Source of the DNA: Terriglobales bacterium
Lineage (GTDB): Bacteria > Acidobacteriota > Terriglobia > Terriglobales > Acidobacteriaceae
DNA length: 64,000 bases
NCBI GenBank assembly: GCA_035764005.1
Contig: DASTZZ010000124.1
Location: 1-64,000 of the forward strand
Direction of reading: 5' to 3'
In this document: piece by piece, positions 43,777 through 51,249 of the stretch
Position numbering within the stretch: the first letter of the stretch is position 1
How the letters are laid out: each line of letters starts with the position of its first letter
Made by a program: the position numbers and the translations under genes
Notes under the pieces: model-generated
Told to the model about the DNA's origin: nothing
Database searches by the model: none
Seen by the model: the letters and a program-made list of their open reading frames with translations, nothing else

Positions 43777-43882
43777 AAACACGACACGGATCACACGGAT
43801 TTTACGGATTGCACGGATAATTCGAAGATGCCGCAGCCGCAGGGGCTGAATCCGTAAAATGCGCGTGATCCGTGTCGCGTTT
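43777..43882. repeat. Hairpin repeat element, CACGGATCAC type
   Basis: Arms at 43777-43810 and 43849-43882 are inverted copies of 34 bases with three differences. They start with AAACACGACACGGATCAC and end with GATCCGTGTCGCGTTT. The element is in the spacer between the ABC ATPase and the receiver gene. Confidence 0.7.
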
Positions 43883-43887
43883 CGAAT

Positions 43888-44325
43888 TCAGCTCGCCGCA
43901 ACCTGGTGTGACGGCTCTGTTCCCGAACTGGGAAAGGGAGGGGTGAGTTTCCTCGGCCCGCGCTTCTTGATCAGAAGAATGCGAATTCTTTCCAGCAGCT
44001 CCGCCGCAGGATAGGTACCTTTGGGAAGGAAGATGTCAGCGACTGTGTTCTTCTCATACATCCGAACTTTGCCGCTGACGAGAATCATAGGCACTTCCGG
44101 AGCGAGTTCTTTCAGAACGCGAATCACTTCCGCGCCGTCCATCTCCGGCATGAGCAGATCGGCGAGGACCAGATCTACGGTTCCGGCTTGCTGAAAAGCT
44201 TCGAGCGCTTCGCGTCCGCTGCTCGCGGCGAGCACGCGATAACCGCGGGTTTCGAGCATGAATTTTCGAATCGAGAGAGATTGTTCGTTGTCGTCAACGC
44301 AGAGAATGACTTTCTTCGGTCGCAT
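43888..44325 (-). CDS. Stand-alone response-regulator receiver protein
   Basis: A 145-residue receiver: VILCVDDNEQSLSIRKFMLE, phospho-acceptor D56 in DLVLADLLMPEMDGAEVI, switch Ser in MILVSGKV and Lys in FLPKGTYP. The last 25 residues are a basic and Pro-rich tail with no output fold. The start is ATG 44325, supported by AAGGA seven bases upstream; the frame is open further left with poor sequence. No kinase is adjacent. Partner unknown. Confidence 0.86.
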   Translation of the reverse strand: MRPKKVILCVDDNEQSLSIRKFMLETRGYRVLAASSGREALEAFQQAGTVDLVLADLLMPEMDGAEVIRVLKELAPEVPMILVSGKVRMYEKNTVADIFLPKGTYPAAELLERIRILLIKKRGPRKLTPPFPSSGTEPSHQVAAS

Positions 44326-44689
44326 CTGGGGATCCTTGCAGTAAAAGCTCCGCGCTTCGGCGGAGTGCAGCGGAGGTCGGTGCTGAAACCGCGGTGGCGC
44401 CGCAATCTGATGTGGACTGACGAAAGGCGCTGCATCGTTCTTGAGATGCGCGACGCACAAGTTCCACATGAGCGGCGCCTGAACCGTGATCCAGACGGCC
44501 TGCCTGTTTTAATTTTTTCTTCGAAAGGGCGAACGTTTCAGTGAGAAACGGTTCGTGCATCCTACGGCTGAGAGAGTGTTCATGTAAAGTGCCTTCGATG
44601 CAACCCGAGAAATTTTTTTGGCATGAAAATGCGAAGAAAACTTTTCGCAAAAAATCGGCGGAAATTTATCGATTCACTGAGCGCGCGAC
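44326..44689. other. 364-bp spacer, AT-rich in part
   Basis: No gene recognised. It holds the terminator after phzF and upstream signals of the receiver gene. Confidence 0.45.
44626..44649 (-). terminator. Intrinsic terminator after the PhzF gene
   Basis: On the minus strand, TTGCGAAAAG and CTTCGCA pair (bases 44630-44649) and are followed by TTTT (44626-44629). It is 40 bp downstream of the phzF stop codon. Confidence 0.5.
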
Positions 44690-45592
44690 TCAGATCCAGA
44701 GTTCTCCTTGCGCGACTTCCACACAATATCCACCGACATGCACATTGATCACTTTGTCACCTGCCTTCTCGGCGCGCACATAGATGCGACTCGGACGGTG
44801 CACTTCGATGCCTTGCTCGATGATCGCCTGCTCTCCGCGCGCGAGCACACCGTGCATCGCCATCCATGCAGCGCAACATCCTGCAGCAGATCCGGTCGCG
44901 GGATCATCGCCGTTGTAGAAAGGCATGCGTGCGTGCAGCTTCGCGTCTGAGGCAATCGTCTCTTTCGTGACAAAGTAGAAGAACCTTCCATTAGTACGTT
45001 CAAGATATTCAGCCATGCGGCTCCATGGTCCAGCCTTGCGAATTGCGGCGAGTGATGTGACAGGAACGATGGTGAAGGGCAAGCCCGTGGAGAAAGTTTG
45101 CACCGGAAGGTCGGCAACGAGTTCGTTCAGCGCTAATCCACTTGCATTAGCAACTTCTTCTTTATTGTGCACCTTCCCTGCTTCAGGATCGCGTTGCCGC
45201 ATCTCGCCGAATGATCTTCCTGATTCTTCACGACGAAAGTGCACGGGAATTCTTCCGACGTTCAGATCGAGCCAGATTTCATCATTGCCGCCGAAGCGAT
45301 GCAAAAAGTACGACGTACCAAGCGTCGGATGTCCGGCGAAGGGAAGCTCTTCCTGCGTGGTGAAGATACGCACGCGCGTTCCATTGCTTCGCTCTTCTTC
45401 CAGCTCTCGCGGAAAAATGAAAGTTGTTTCCGACAAATTCGTTTCGCGCGCGATGGCCTGCATTTGTTCCGTCGTGAGTCCGCGCGCGTCGGTGATGACC
45501 GCGAGCTGATTGCCTTCGAGTGGACGATCGGTGAAGACGTCCATGAGAACGTAGGGGAGACGACGGCGGGTGATGTCGATCATGAGGTCCAT
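44690..45592 (-). CDS. PhzF-family isomerase-like protein
   Basis: A 300-residue protein with the two-lobe PhzF/diaminopimelate-epimerase fold. PYVLMDVFTDRPLEGNQLAV is the family start; NLSETTFIF contains the catalytic Glu, TQEELPFAGHPTLGTSYFL the GHP motif, and YNGDDPATGSAAGCCAAWMA the active-site DPATGS loop. The start is taken at ATG 45592 (MDLMIDITRRRLP), with a second in-frame ATG nine bases on. Reaction unknown, probably an isomerisation or epimerisation of a small amino-acid-like compound. The upstream spacer is full of hairpin repeats. Confidence 0.9.
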   Translation of the reverse strand: MDLMIDITRRRLPYVLMDVFTDRPLEGNQLAVITDARGLTTEQMQAIARETNLSETTFIFPRELEEERSNGTRVRIFTTQEELPFAGHPTLGTSYFLHRFGGNDEIWLDLNVGRIPVHFRREESGRSFGEMRQRDPEAGKVHNKEEVANASGLALNELVADLPVQTFSTGLPFTIVPVTSLAAIRKAGPWSRMAEYLERTNGRFFYFVTKETIASDAKLHARMPFYNGDDPATGSAAGCCAAWMAMHGVLARGEQAIIEQGIEVHRPSRIYVRAEKAGDKVINVHVGGYCVEVAQGELWI

Positions 45593-45615
45593 GGTAAACG
45601 TCGGGACTCTCTCGT

Positions 45616-45952
45616 TTGTCATTCCGAACGCAGGCGCACGCGAGCCTTTCGCGTGAGCCCGAGTGAGGAATCCCTTCCAACTTACAGGCAGTACAAGAAG
45701 CTTCTGTCCCTTTGTTCTCACCACGGAGACACGGAGAACACGGAGAAGGCGTTGAGAATGGCAGGACGCCTATCAAACAGGGACATGTCGTTGGATCGAA
45801 AATTTGGCTAACTAACGCGCCCAAACAGCAGCGATTGATCACGAACGAACAATCCTGACGTCTTCTCCGTGTACTCTGTGGCTCCGTGGTGAGAACTTTG
45901 GTCCGATCCATAGGGATTCCTCGCGCCAACATCAGGCGCTTCGGAATGACAA
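45616..45952. repeat. Nested inverted repeats upstream of phzF
   Basis: Outer arms: TTGTCATTCCGAA (45616-45628) with TTCGGAATGACAA (45940-45952), and GAGGAATCCCT with AGGGATTCCTC (near 45664 and 45912). Inner arms: GTTCTCACCACGGAGACACG (from 45714) with GGCTCCGTGGTGAGAAC (ending 45896). The layers suggest one element inserted in another, or a compound element. The upstream end overlaps the promoter of the candidate small RNA. Confidence 0.6.
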
Positions 45953-45973
45953 GACAAAAAAAGCGAATCGCGC

Positions 45974-45979
45974 TACAAT
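45974..45979 (+). promoter_or_regulatory. -10 box of candidate small RNA
   Basis: TACAAT preceded by GC (45972-45973), with AAGACA at 45951-45956 as the -35 match 17 bp upstream. It leads into the transcript described next. Confidence 0.45.
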
Positions 45980-45985
45980 TGAGCG

Positions 45986-46119
45986 CAATCGAATCATGCG
46001 AATGAGCTTCCCAGTCCGGCTTTGTACCTGCTGTTGTCAGGAGTCTACTTAGAGCTGCCGACCGGGAACTCGTCCCACAAGTTCTGAAACCCACCCGGCT
46101 TGGCGCCAGGTGGGTTTTC
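45986..46119 (+). ncRNA. Candidate structured small RNA or leader upstream of the peroxiredoxin gene
   Basis: About 134 bases from the expected start to a strong terminator: AAACCCACC (46087-46095) and GGTGGGTTT (46109-46117) with a T-run. Internal hairpins include CCTGCTGTTGTCAGG and GGGAACTCGTCCC. The transcript could be a free RNA or an attenuating leader for the gene 29 bp further on. A 6S-like RNA was considered, but I cannot align it and the name is not given. Confidence 0.4.
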
Positions 46120-46147
46120 TATTTTGAGTTCCGATACAAGGAGATTT

Positions 46148-46834
46148 ATGAGTACAGAAACGACTGTCAGCCGTATTCCTCGCATCAACGAACCTGCCCC
46201 GGAGATCGAAGGCAAGTCAACCCATGGCGTGATTCACATCACCGACTACACCTCGAAGGGCAAGTGGGTCATGCTGTTCTCACATCCCGCCGACTTCACT
46301 CCTGTTTGCACCACTGAATTTGTCGAGTTTGCCCGCCGCCATGCCGATTTTGAGCGCCTGAATGTGCAGCCTATCGGAGTCGCCGTCGACAGCGTCTATG
46401 CGCATATCGCGTGGATTCGGAACATGGAACAAAACTTCAAAGTGAAGGTTCAGTTCCCGGTGATCGCAGATCTCGATCAGAAAGTGGCGAAGGCATTCGG
46501 CATGGTGCATGAAGCTGTGAGCGATACAGCAGCAGTTCGCGCCGTCTTCTTCATCGATCCGAAGAACACGATTCGTGCTCTGCTTTATTATCCGCAGAAT
46601 CTGGGCCGCAGTGTCGACGAACTCTTGCGTGTCTTCGAAGGACTGCAGACCTCCGAGCAGAACGCTTGCTCGATCCCGGCGAATTGGAAGCCGGGCGATT
46701 CAGTCATTATCGGGGCACCGATCACCCAGGCCGACGCCGAGAAGCGCGTAGCCTCGAACGGCAACGGACTCGAAGTGACCGACTGGTACTACACAAAGAA
46801 GAAGCTGTCAGCGGCAACGGCCAAGGCCAGCTAG
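46148..46834 (+). CDS. Peroxiredoxin (Prx6/1-Cys-like AhpC family)
   Basis: A 228-residue thiol peroxidase. C54 in ADFTPVCTTEF is the peroxidatic Cys; the neighbours Pro, Thr and Arg of the active site are present. The C-terminal part has LGRSVDELLRVFEGLQTSEQ, then ACSIPANWKPGD with a possible second Cys, and YYTKKKL, the long tail typical of Prx6-like proteins. It should reduce hydrogen peroxide and organic peroxides in the cytoplasm. The start is ATG 46148, with AAGGAG upstream. The gene follows a structured leader and terminator, so its expression may be attenuated. Confidence 0.92.
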   Translation: MSTETTVSRIPRINEPAPEIEGKSTHGVIHITDYTSKGKWVMLFSHPADFTPVCTTEFVEFARRHADFERLNVQPIGVAVDSVYAHIAWIRNMEQNFKVKVQFPVIADLDQKVAKAFGMVHEAVSDTAAVRAVFFIDPKNTIRALLYYPQNLGRSVDELLRVFEGLQTSEQNACSIPANWKPGDSVIIGAPITQADAEKRVASNGNGLEVTDWYYTKKKLSAATAKAS

Positions 46835-46871
46835 CGCCGGTTTTGCGTTTCTTGTCTTTACGGGTGGAATG

Positions 46872-47071
46872 CTCTTAAGCCTGTCATCCTGAGCCCTGCT
46901 GTTGGGGCGAAGGACCTCCCGGGATGCTTCGGAGTTAAACTGCACTCGCTAGGCTCTCGGCCAAGAATCGATGTTTCTTCGTGCAGGAGCCATGCCGGCA
47001 GCAATTCAAGAGCGATACATCACGGGAGATCCTTCGCCCAAAAGGAGGGCTCAGGATGACAGGCTTAAGAG
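46872..47071. repeat. Inverted-repeat element, TGTCATCCTGA type, copy 2
   Basis: Arms at 46872-46925 and 47018-47071 are near-perfect inverted copies starting CTCTTAAGCCTGTCATCCTG. The left half, 46882-46968, is the same dispersed repeat as 17126-17214 (GAAGGACCTCCCGGGATG, GCTCTCGGCCAA). It fills the space between the peroxiredoxin gene and tRNA-Cys. Confidence 0.7.
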
Positions 47072-47134
47072 TTGTGGCTTTCCAACAAGCTTGAAGCCCT
47101 CACCCAATGCTGAGGGCAGGATCCCCAACGTTGA

Positions 47135-47209
47135 GCACCGGTCGCCAAGTGGCTAAGGCACGAGCCTGCAAAGCTCGTATCGCCGGTTCGACTCCGGCCC
47201 GGTGCTCCA
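47135..47209 (+). tRNA. tRNA-Cys (anticodon GCA)
   Basis: A 75-base tRNA. Acceptor GCACCGG/CCGGTGC, D-stem GCC/GGC, anticodon stem CGAGC/GCTCG with loop CTGCAAA (anticodon GCA), T-arm GCCGG/TTCGACT/CCGGC, discriminator T and encoded CCA at 47207-47209. U73 is the known identity base for cysteine. It is intact and stands between a repeat element and the glycosyltransferase gene. Confidence 0.93.
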
Positions 47210-47354
47210 ACTTCTTCCACGCCGAATCACGTCATCCAGCTCTCCTAGCCAACGGCTCGGGGCGGAATGCATCTCACCAAAGGTAAGTACGTTGTCCTGA
47301 GGGCCTGTTTTGCCGGCCTGCTGAGCTGCACCTACCACTCTGTTGGAGGAGCGG

Positions 47355-48452
47355 GTGAAGATCACCATCTTCGGGCTCACGATTTCCTCATCCTGGGGAA
47401 ACGGACATGCCACGCCCTATCGCGCCATCATCAAAGGCCTTTGTCGGGATGGGCACGAAGTCCATTTTTACGAAAAAGACGTTCCGTACTACGCCCGGCA
47501 TCGCGACTTTTCCAGCAGCCCGCATTGTGAACTAAAGCTCTATTCCGATTGGGATTCGGTGCGGACTTCCGCCCTCGCGTGTGTGGCCGGCAGTGATGCC
47601 GTGATTTGCTCGAGTTTTTGTCCAGAAGGAGCTCGCATCATCGACGAGGTGCTCGACGTTGATGGCCCAATAAAGGTCTTCTACGACCTTGATACGCCAG
47701 TCACACTGGGAGCACTCGAACGCGGCGGTGTTGAATATCTTCGCTGCGAGCAGATTCCGAAATTGGGTCTTTATCTCTCCTTCACCGGCGGCGGAACGCT
47801 CAACGAACTCACGTCGCATTGGCATGCGCAGCTGGCTCTGCCGCTGTACGGATGCGTCGATCCAGAAGTCCACATGCGAACGACAGTCCCGCCGGAGTAT
47901 CAGTGCGATCTGAGCTATATGGGAACCTATGCCGCCGATCGTCAGGACAAGCTGGAACAGCTATTCCTCGAACCCGCACGCCGGGCCTTGGGGAAGACCT
48001 TCGTTCTTGCGGGATCGATGTATCCATGGGGATGGCAGTGGCCTACAAACGTGAAGCGCTTTGAGCATGTGTCCCCGGCTGATCACTCGGCCCTCTACTC
48101 TGCCTCGCGGCTCACGCTGAACATCACGCGCAGGGAAATGGCGCGCTGGGGATATTGCCCATCCGGCCGATTCTTTGAGGCCGCCGCGTGCGGCACGCCG
48201 ATCGTGACCGACTGGTTCGAAGGATTGGACTCATTCTTCGATCTTGAACGCGAGTTGATAGTGGCAAATTCAACGGAAGATGTCTTGCACGCGCTCGAAC
48301 TTCCCGATTCGGAACTGGCACAGATCGCACAGCGAGCCCGCGAGCGCACGCTTAGGGACCATACCGGCGAACATCGTGCGCGGGAGCTGGTTGCCGCCAT
48401 CGAACAAGCTGCAAGCGCAGATCACTCACGAGCAAGGAGCGAAGTCGCATGA
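47355..48452 (+). CDS. GT4/CgeB-like glycosyltransferase
   Basis: A 365-residue GT-B-type transferase. The N-terminal half has KITIFGLTISSSWGNGHATP and GLCRDGHEVHFYEKDVPYYA. The C-terminal half contains CPSGRFFEAAACGTPIVTDW, the sugar-nucleotide binding region of CgeB-like enzymes. The start is GTG 47355, preceded by GGAGGAG. It ends overlapping the next gene by four bases (ATGA), so the two are co-translated. Sugar and acceptor are unknown; a capsule or cell-surface polysaccharide is a likely role. Confidence 0.85.
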   Translation: MKITIFGLTISSSWGNGHATPYRAIIKGLCRDGHEVHFYEKDVPYYARHRDFSSSPHCELKLYSDWDSVRTSALACVAGSDAVICSSFCPEGARIIDEVLDVDGPIKVFYDLDTPVTLGALERGGVEYLRCEQIPKLGLYLSFTGGGTLNELTSHWHAQLALPLYGCVDPEVHMRTTVPPEYQCDLSYMGTYAADRQDKLEQLFLEPARRALGKTFVLAGSMYPWGWQWPTNVKRFEHVSPADHSALYSASRLTLNITRREMARWGYCPSGRFFEAAACGTPIVTDWFEGLDSFFDLERELIVANSTEDVLHALELPDSELAQIAQRARERTLRDHTGEHRARELVAAIEQAASADHSRARSEVA

Positions 48453-49222
48453 TCGGAATTATTCCCGCAGCCGGCGCCGGACAGCGCATTCAACCACTTG
48501 GTTGCTCGAAGGAGTTGCTGCCCGTCGGATGCCGCGTAGTCGATGGAGTGGAGCGCCCGAAAGCTGTGGCCGAGTATCTGGTCGAACGCATGATCGCCGC
48601 CGGTGTCGAGCAGATATGCATGGTGATCTCGGCGGAGAAGACCGATCTCATCCGCTACTTCGCCGAGCGCAGCTACGCCGCAGAAATCTTCTACGTCGTG
48701 CAGCAGAAGCCGCATGGGCTATGCGATGCGCTGTTTCGCGCCGAAGCTTTCGCGCGACACCATGACTCCGTGCTGATAGGGCTTCCCGATACCATCTGGT
48801 TTCCAGAAAAGGGATTCCGTCCTACACTTTCGCTCCTCGAAGGCGGCAAGGCGGATGTCGGGCTGCTCCTATTCCCGGTAGACAATCCGGACGCCTTCGA
48901 CGCCGTCGTCTCTGACGACTTCGGCTACGTACAGGAAGTGGAAGTAAAGCGTGCCGACGCGCACTCGCACTGGATCTGGGGAGCGGTGACAACCACCGGC
49001 AGCGCATTCCATGATCTCAAGCTGCTGTGGGAAGCGCGCCATCGCGAAGACGAATATCTCGGCTATCTCCTGAACGCCTATATCGCCGCCGGAAACATCG
49101 TTCGCTCCACTTGCTCCGGCGAGATTTACATGGACGTGGGAACCCTGGATGGCTACCATCAAGCGCTGAATTTCCTGCGCTCCCGTCCGCCGCTGCGGGA
49201 CGAGACAGCCAAGGCCGCCTAG
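48449..49222 (+). CDS. Nucleotidyltransferase (sugar-nucleotide pyrophosphorylase-like)
   Basis: A 257-residue enzyme with the nucleotidyl-transferase fold. IIPAAGAGQRIQPLGCSKEL is the nucleotide-binding signature and LIGLPDTIWFPEKGF contains the metal-binding Asp. The C-terminal part has IYMDVGTLDGYHQALNFLRS. It resembles glucose-1-phosphate thymidylyl- or uridylyltransferases, and should make an NDP-sugar for the glycosyltransferase with which it overlaps. The precise base and sugar cannot be named. A hairpin repeat follows. Confidence 0.85.
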   Translation: MIGIIPAAGAGQRIQPLGCSKELLPVGCRVVDGVERPKAVAEYLVERMIAAGVEQICMVISAEKTDLIRYFAERSYAAEIFYVVQQKPHGLCDALFRAEAFARHHDSVLIGLPDTIWFPEKGFRPTLSLLEGGKADVGLLLFPVDNPDAFDAVVSDDFGYVQEVEVKRADAHSHWIWGAVTTTGSAFHDLKLLWEARHREDEYLGYLLNAYIAAGNIVRSTCSGEIYMDVGTLDGYHQALNFLRSRPPLRDETAKAA

Positions 49223-49229
49223 CAAACAG

Positions 49230-49358
49230 AACCGCCGGCGGTAGCCGGTGGGCCGGAGACGGCCGTATCGCCGACTCCGGAGCATAAGACGCTGCGAGCA
49301 TTTTCGTGACGCGCAGCCGCAACACAAGCGGCTGCCCCACCGGCTACCGCCGGCGGTT
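49230..49358. repeat. Hairpin repeat element, AACCGCCGGCGG type
   Basis: Perfect 23-base inverted arms at 49230-49252 and 49336-49358, beginning AACCGCCGGCGGTAGCCGG, with smaller stems between them (CCGGAGACGGCC with ACTCCGG). It follows the nucleotidyltransferase stop by eight bases. The rest of the spacer up to 49540 has no gene. Confidence 0.7.
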
Positions 49359-49539
49359 CCGTTCTTCAAGCAACCATTCGAGATTCGGGTAAAACTCACC
49401 AGTCGAGGCAGAAATTTCGCGAGATCCATTCTTCGGGAGACCAAGATCCATCCGCAAATCAGTTACTTACAAATACATGCCACTGGAAGCAAAGTTGCTC
49501 GTCGTCAACTTGGGTTAAGTCATTCCTCGGAGTTTTCCC

Positions 49540-50349
49540 ATGCAAGAAGAAACGCCTCACATTGAAACATCCTCCCCCAGTTTTCGGCTTGGAGCCTTAC
49601 TTATCGTTTTGCTCGCTTTCATCGGGCTGCTCGGATATGCCGTCCACGAGCGCAACGCCGCCCAGCAGGTCGCGGCCGAAAACGCTCAAACCGCTGCGGC
49701 TTTGAAAGATACCCGCAGCCAGATCGAAGCTCTCACCGCCAAGCTCGACGCGTTGACGGCACCACCAGTGCAAGCGGCAGAGCCGCTGGTCAAGCATTTG
49801 AGCCATGCCCGAATGATCCCTGCGGTGCGTCACGGTAAGCCCGATCCGCGCTGGAAGCGATTTCAGACGCAGCTAGATTCACAAGGCAGAGCCATCGATC
49901 AGACGCGTCAGGACCTCTCCTCCACCCGCACCGAACTGCAAGGCTCAATTGCCACCAATCACGAGCAGATCATCGCGCTCCAGCGCAAAGGCGAGCGCAA
50001 CATCTATGAGTTCGACATCAACAAATCGAAGCAGTTCTCGCACGCCGGACCGATCGGAGTGAGCTTACGTAAAGCGAATACCAAGCAGCAGTACGCCGAT
50101 TTGAAGCTGATGGTGGACGATCGCGAGGTTTCAAAAAAGCACCTGAACCTGTACGAGCCGGCGTTGTTCTATGCAGACAGCGTCGAACAGCCGATGCAGG
50201 TGGTGATCAACAGCATCACCAAGAACCACATACACGGCTATATCAGCACGCCAAAGTACAAGGCGTCTGAGCTGGCCGCGATGTCAAGCGATGCGCCAGG
50301 GGTTCCAGTGGGCGATTCAACGGGAAACCCTCAGTTGCATCGACGCTGA
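49540..50349 (+). CDS. Membrane-anchored coiled-coil protein, 269 aa
   Basis: No known family. One helix at about 17-36 (LGALLIVLLAFIGLLGYAVH) anchors the protein, probably facing the periplasm. Residues 38-72 and 108-150 are coiled coil (NAQTAAALKDTRSQIEALTA, QGRAIDQTRQDLSSTRTELQ). The last 110 residues form a beta-rich domain with KSKQFSHAGPIGVSLRKANT and VVINSITKNHIHGYISTPKY. An unnamed family of this layout occurs in acidobacteria. It is convergent with the phosphoesterase gene. Confidence 0.75.
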   Translation: MQEETPHIETSSPSFRLGALLIVLLAFIGLLGYAVHERNAAQQVAAENAQTAAALKDTRSQIEALTAKLDALTAPPVQAAEPLVKHLSHARMIPAVRHGKPDPRWKRFQTQLDSQGRAIDQTRQDLSSTRTELQGSIATNHEQIIALQRKGERNIYEFDINKSKQFSHAGPIGVSLRKANTKQQYADLKLMVDDREVSKKHLNLYEPALFYADSVEQPMQVVINSITKNHIHGYISTPKYKASELAAMSSDAPGVPVGDSTGNPQLHRR

Positions 50350-50369
50350 GTTTCAGACCTCAGCGAACA

Positions 50370-50401
50370 GGGAGGATCGAACGATTTCGATTCTCCCTTT
50401 T
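50370..50401 (+). terminator. Intrinsic terminator after the coiled-coil gene
   Basis: GGGAGGATCGA (50370-50380) pairs with TCGATTCTCCC (50387-50397), followed by TTTTG. It is 20 bp after the stop codon. Confidence 0.6.
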
Positions 50402-50408
50402 GCCTTTG

Positions 50409-51116
50409 CTAAACGTCGAATAATCGATAGGGTGCAGATGGCGTTCTGCCCATCAATAACGGCAGGGCAACGTTGTAGACAGGGATGCCTCCTGTCGTCG
50501 TTCCCTCAAGGCTGCCGTGATGCGCGTGTCCGTGGACAGCGAGAATCGCCTGATGACGGTCGATGACTTCTGCCAAGCGTCCACTGCCCAAATAGGGATA
50601 GATTTGCTCCGGCTCACCTTTCACGGTGGCGACAATGGGCGCGTAGTGGGTGATGACGATTCGCTTCTCGGTGCGCAGCATCGATAGTGCGCGCTCCAAT
50701 TTGAGCGTTTCATCGACCGCGCTCTGCACGAAGGCTTTTACTTCCGGCTCCCCAAACGCGGTTAGCACGCCGCGGCCGAAGCCGCCGAGAAAGCCTTTCG
50801 TTCCCGCAAATCCGATGCCGTCACGCTCGTAACCGCTGCCGTCGAGGAGCTTCATCCCTTCGGCGATCATCATCTTTGCGAGCTCCTCGTGTTTGCCGGC
50901 CTCGTAATCGTGGTTACCGAGCACCGCCACGATGGGCACGCGCAGGCGCATGAACGTCGCCAGCAGGGACTCCATCTCTTCCGGTTTTCCCAAATTGGTC
51001 AGGTCGCCGGCAAGGATGAGCAGGTCGGCTTCATCACGCAGCCGGGTCATCTGCTCGCGGATGCGGTCGTAGCTCTGGGGAGAAAAATGAAGATCAGCGA
51101 TGGCAGCGATTCTCAT
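50409..51116 (-). CDS. Metallophosphoesterase
   Basis: A 235-residue calcineurin-like phosphoesterase. The five metal-site blocks are clear: AAIADLHFS, LLILAGDLTN, VAVLGNHDYE, VITHYAPI and AVHGHAHHG. It should hydrolyse phosphomono- or diesters; the YfcE/CpdA-like short length does not fix the substrate. The start is ATG 51116. Upstream lies a perfect hairpin repeat, and downstream the terminator of the convergent gene. Confidence 0.9.
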   Translation of the reverse strand: MRIAAIADLHFSPQSYDRIREQMTRLRDEADLLILAGDLTNLGKPEEMESLLATFMRLRVPIVAVLGNHDYEAGKHEELAKMMIAEGMKLLDGSGYERDGIGFAGTKGFLGGFGRGVLTAFGEPEVKAFVQSAVDETLKLERALSMLRTEKRIVITHYAPIVATVKGEPEQIYPYLGSGRLAEVIDRHQAILAVHGHAHHGSLEGTTTGGIPVYNVALPLLMGRTPSAPYRLFDV

Positions 51117-51146
51117 ACGTTCTGGAATGCGCGAAGACGCTAGTCG

Positions 51147-51233
51147 TTGTCATTCCGAGCGAAGCGAGGAATCTCTACTATTCCCGTGCAGCCTGGGTTC
51201 AGTAGGGATTCCTCGCTTCGCTCGGAATGACAA
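51147..51233. repeat. Hairpin repeat element, TTGTCATTCCGAG type
   Basis: Arms at 51147-51179 and 51201-51233 are inverted copies of 33 bases with one difference (TTGTCATTCCGAGCGAAGCG, then AGGAATC). The element lies between two minus-strand genes. Part of the same sequence occurs in the nested repeats at 45616-45952. Confidence 0.75.
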
Positions 51234-51249
51234 GGCGGAAAGGACCTCC

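Noticed and set aside
45282-46094. 270-codon minus-strand frame across phzF and the repeats
   Set aside because: Follows the wrong frame of phzF and then hairpin repeats; Arg/Ser/Cys-rich.
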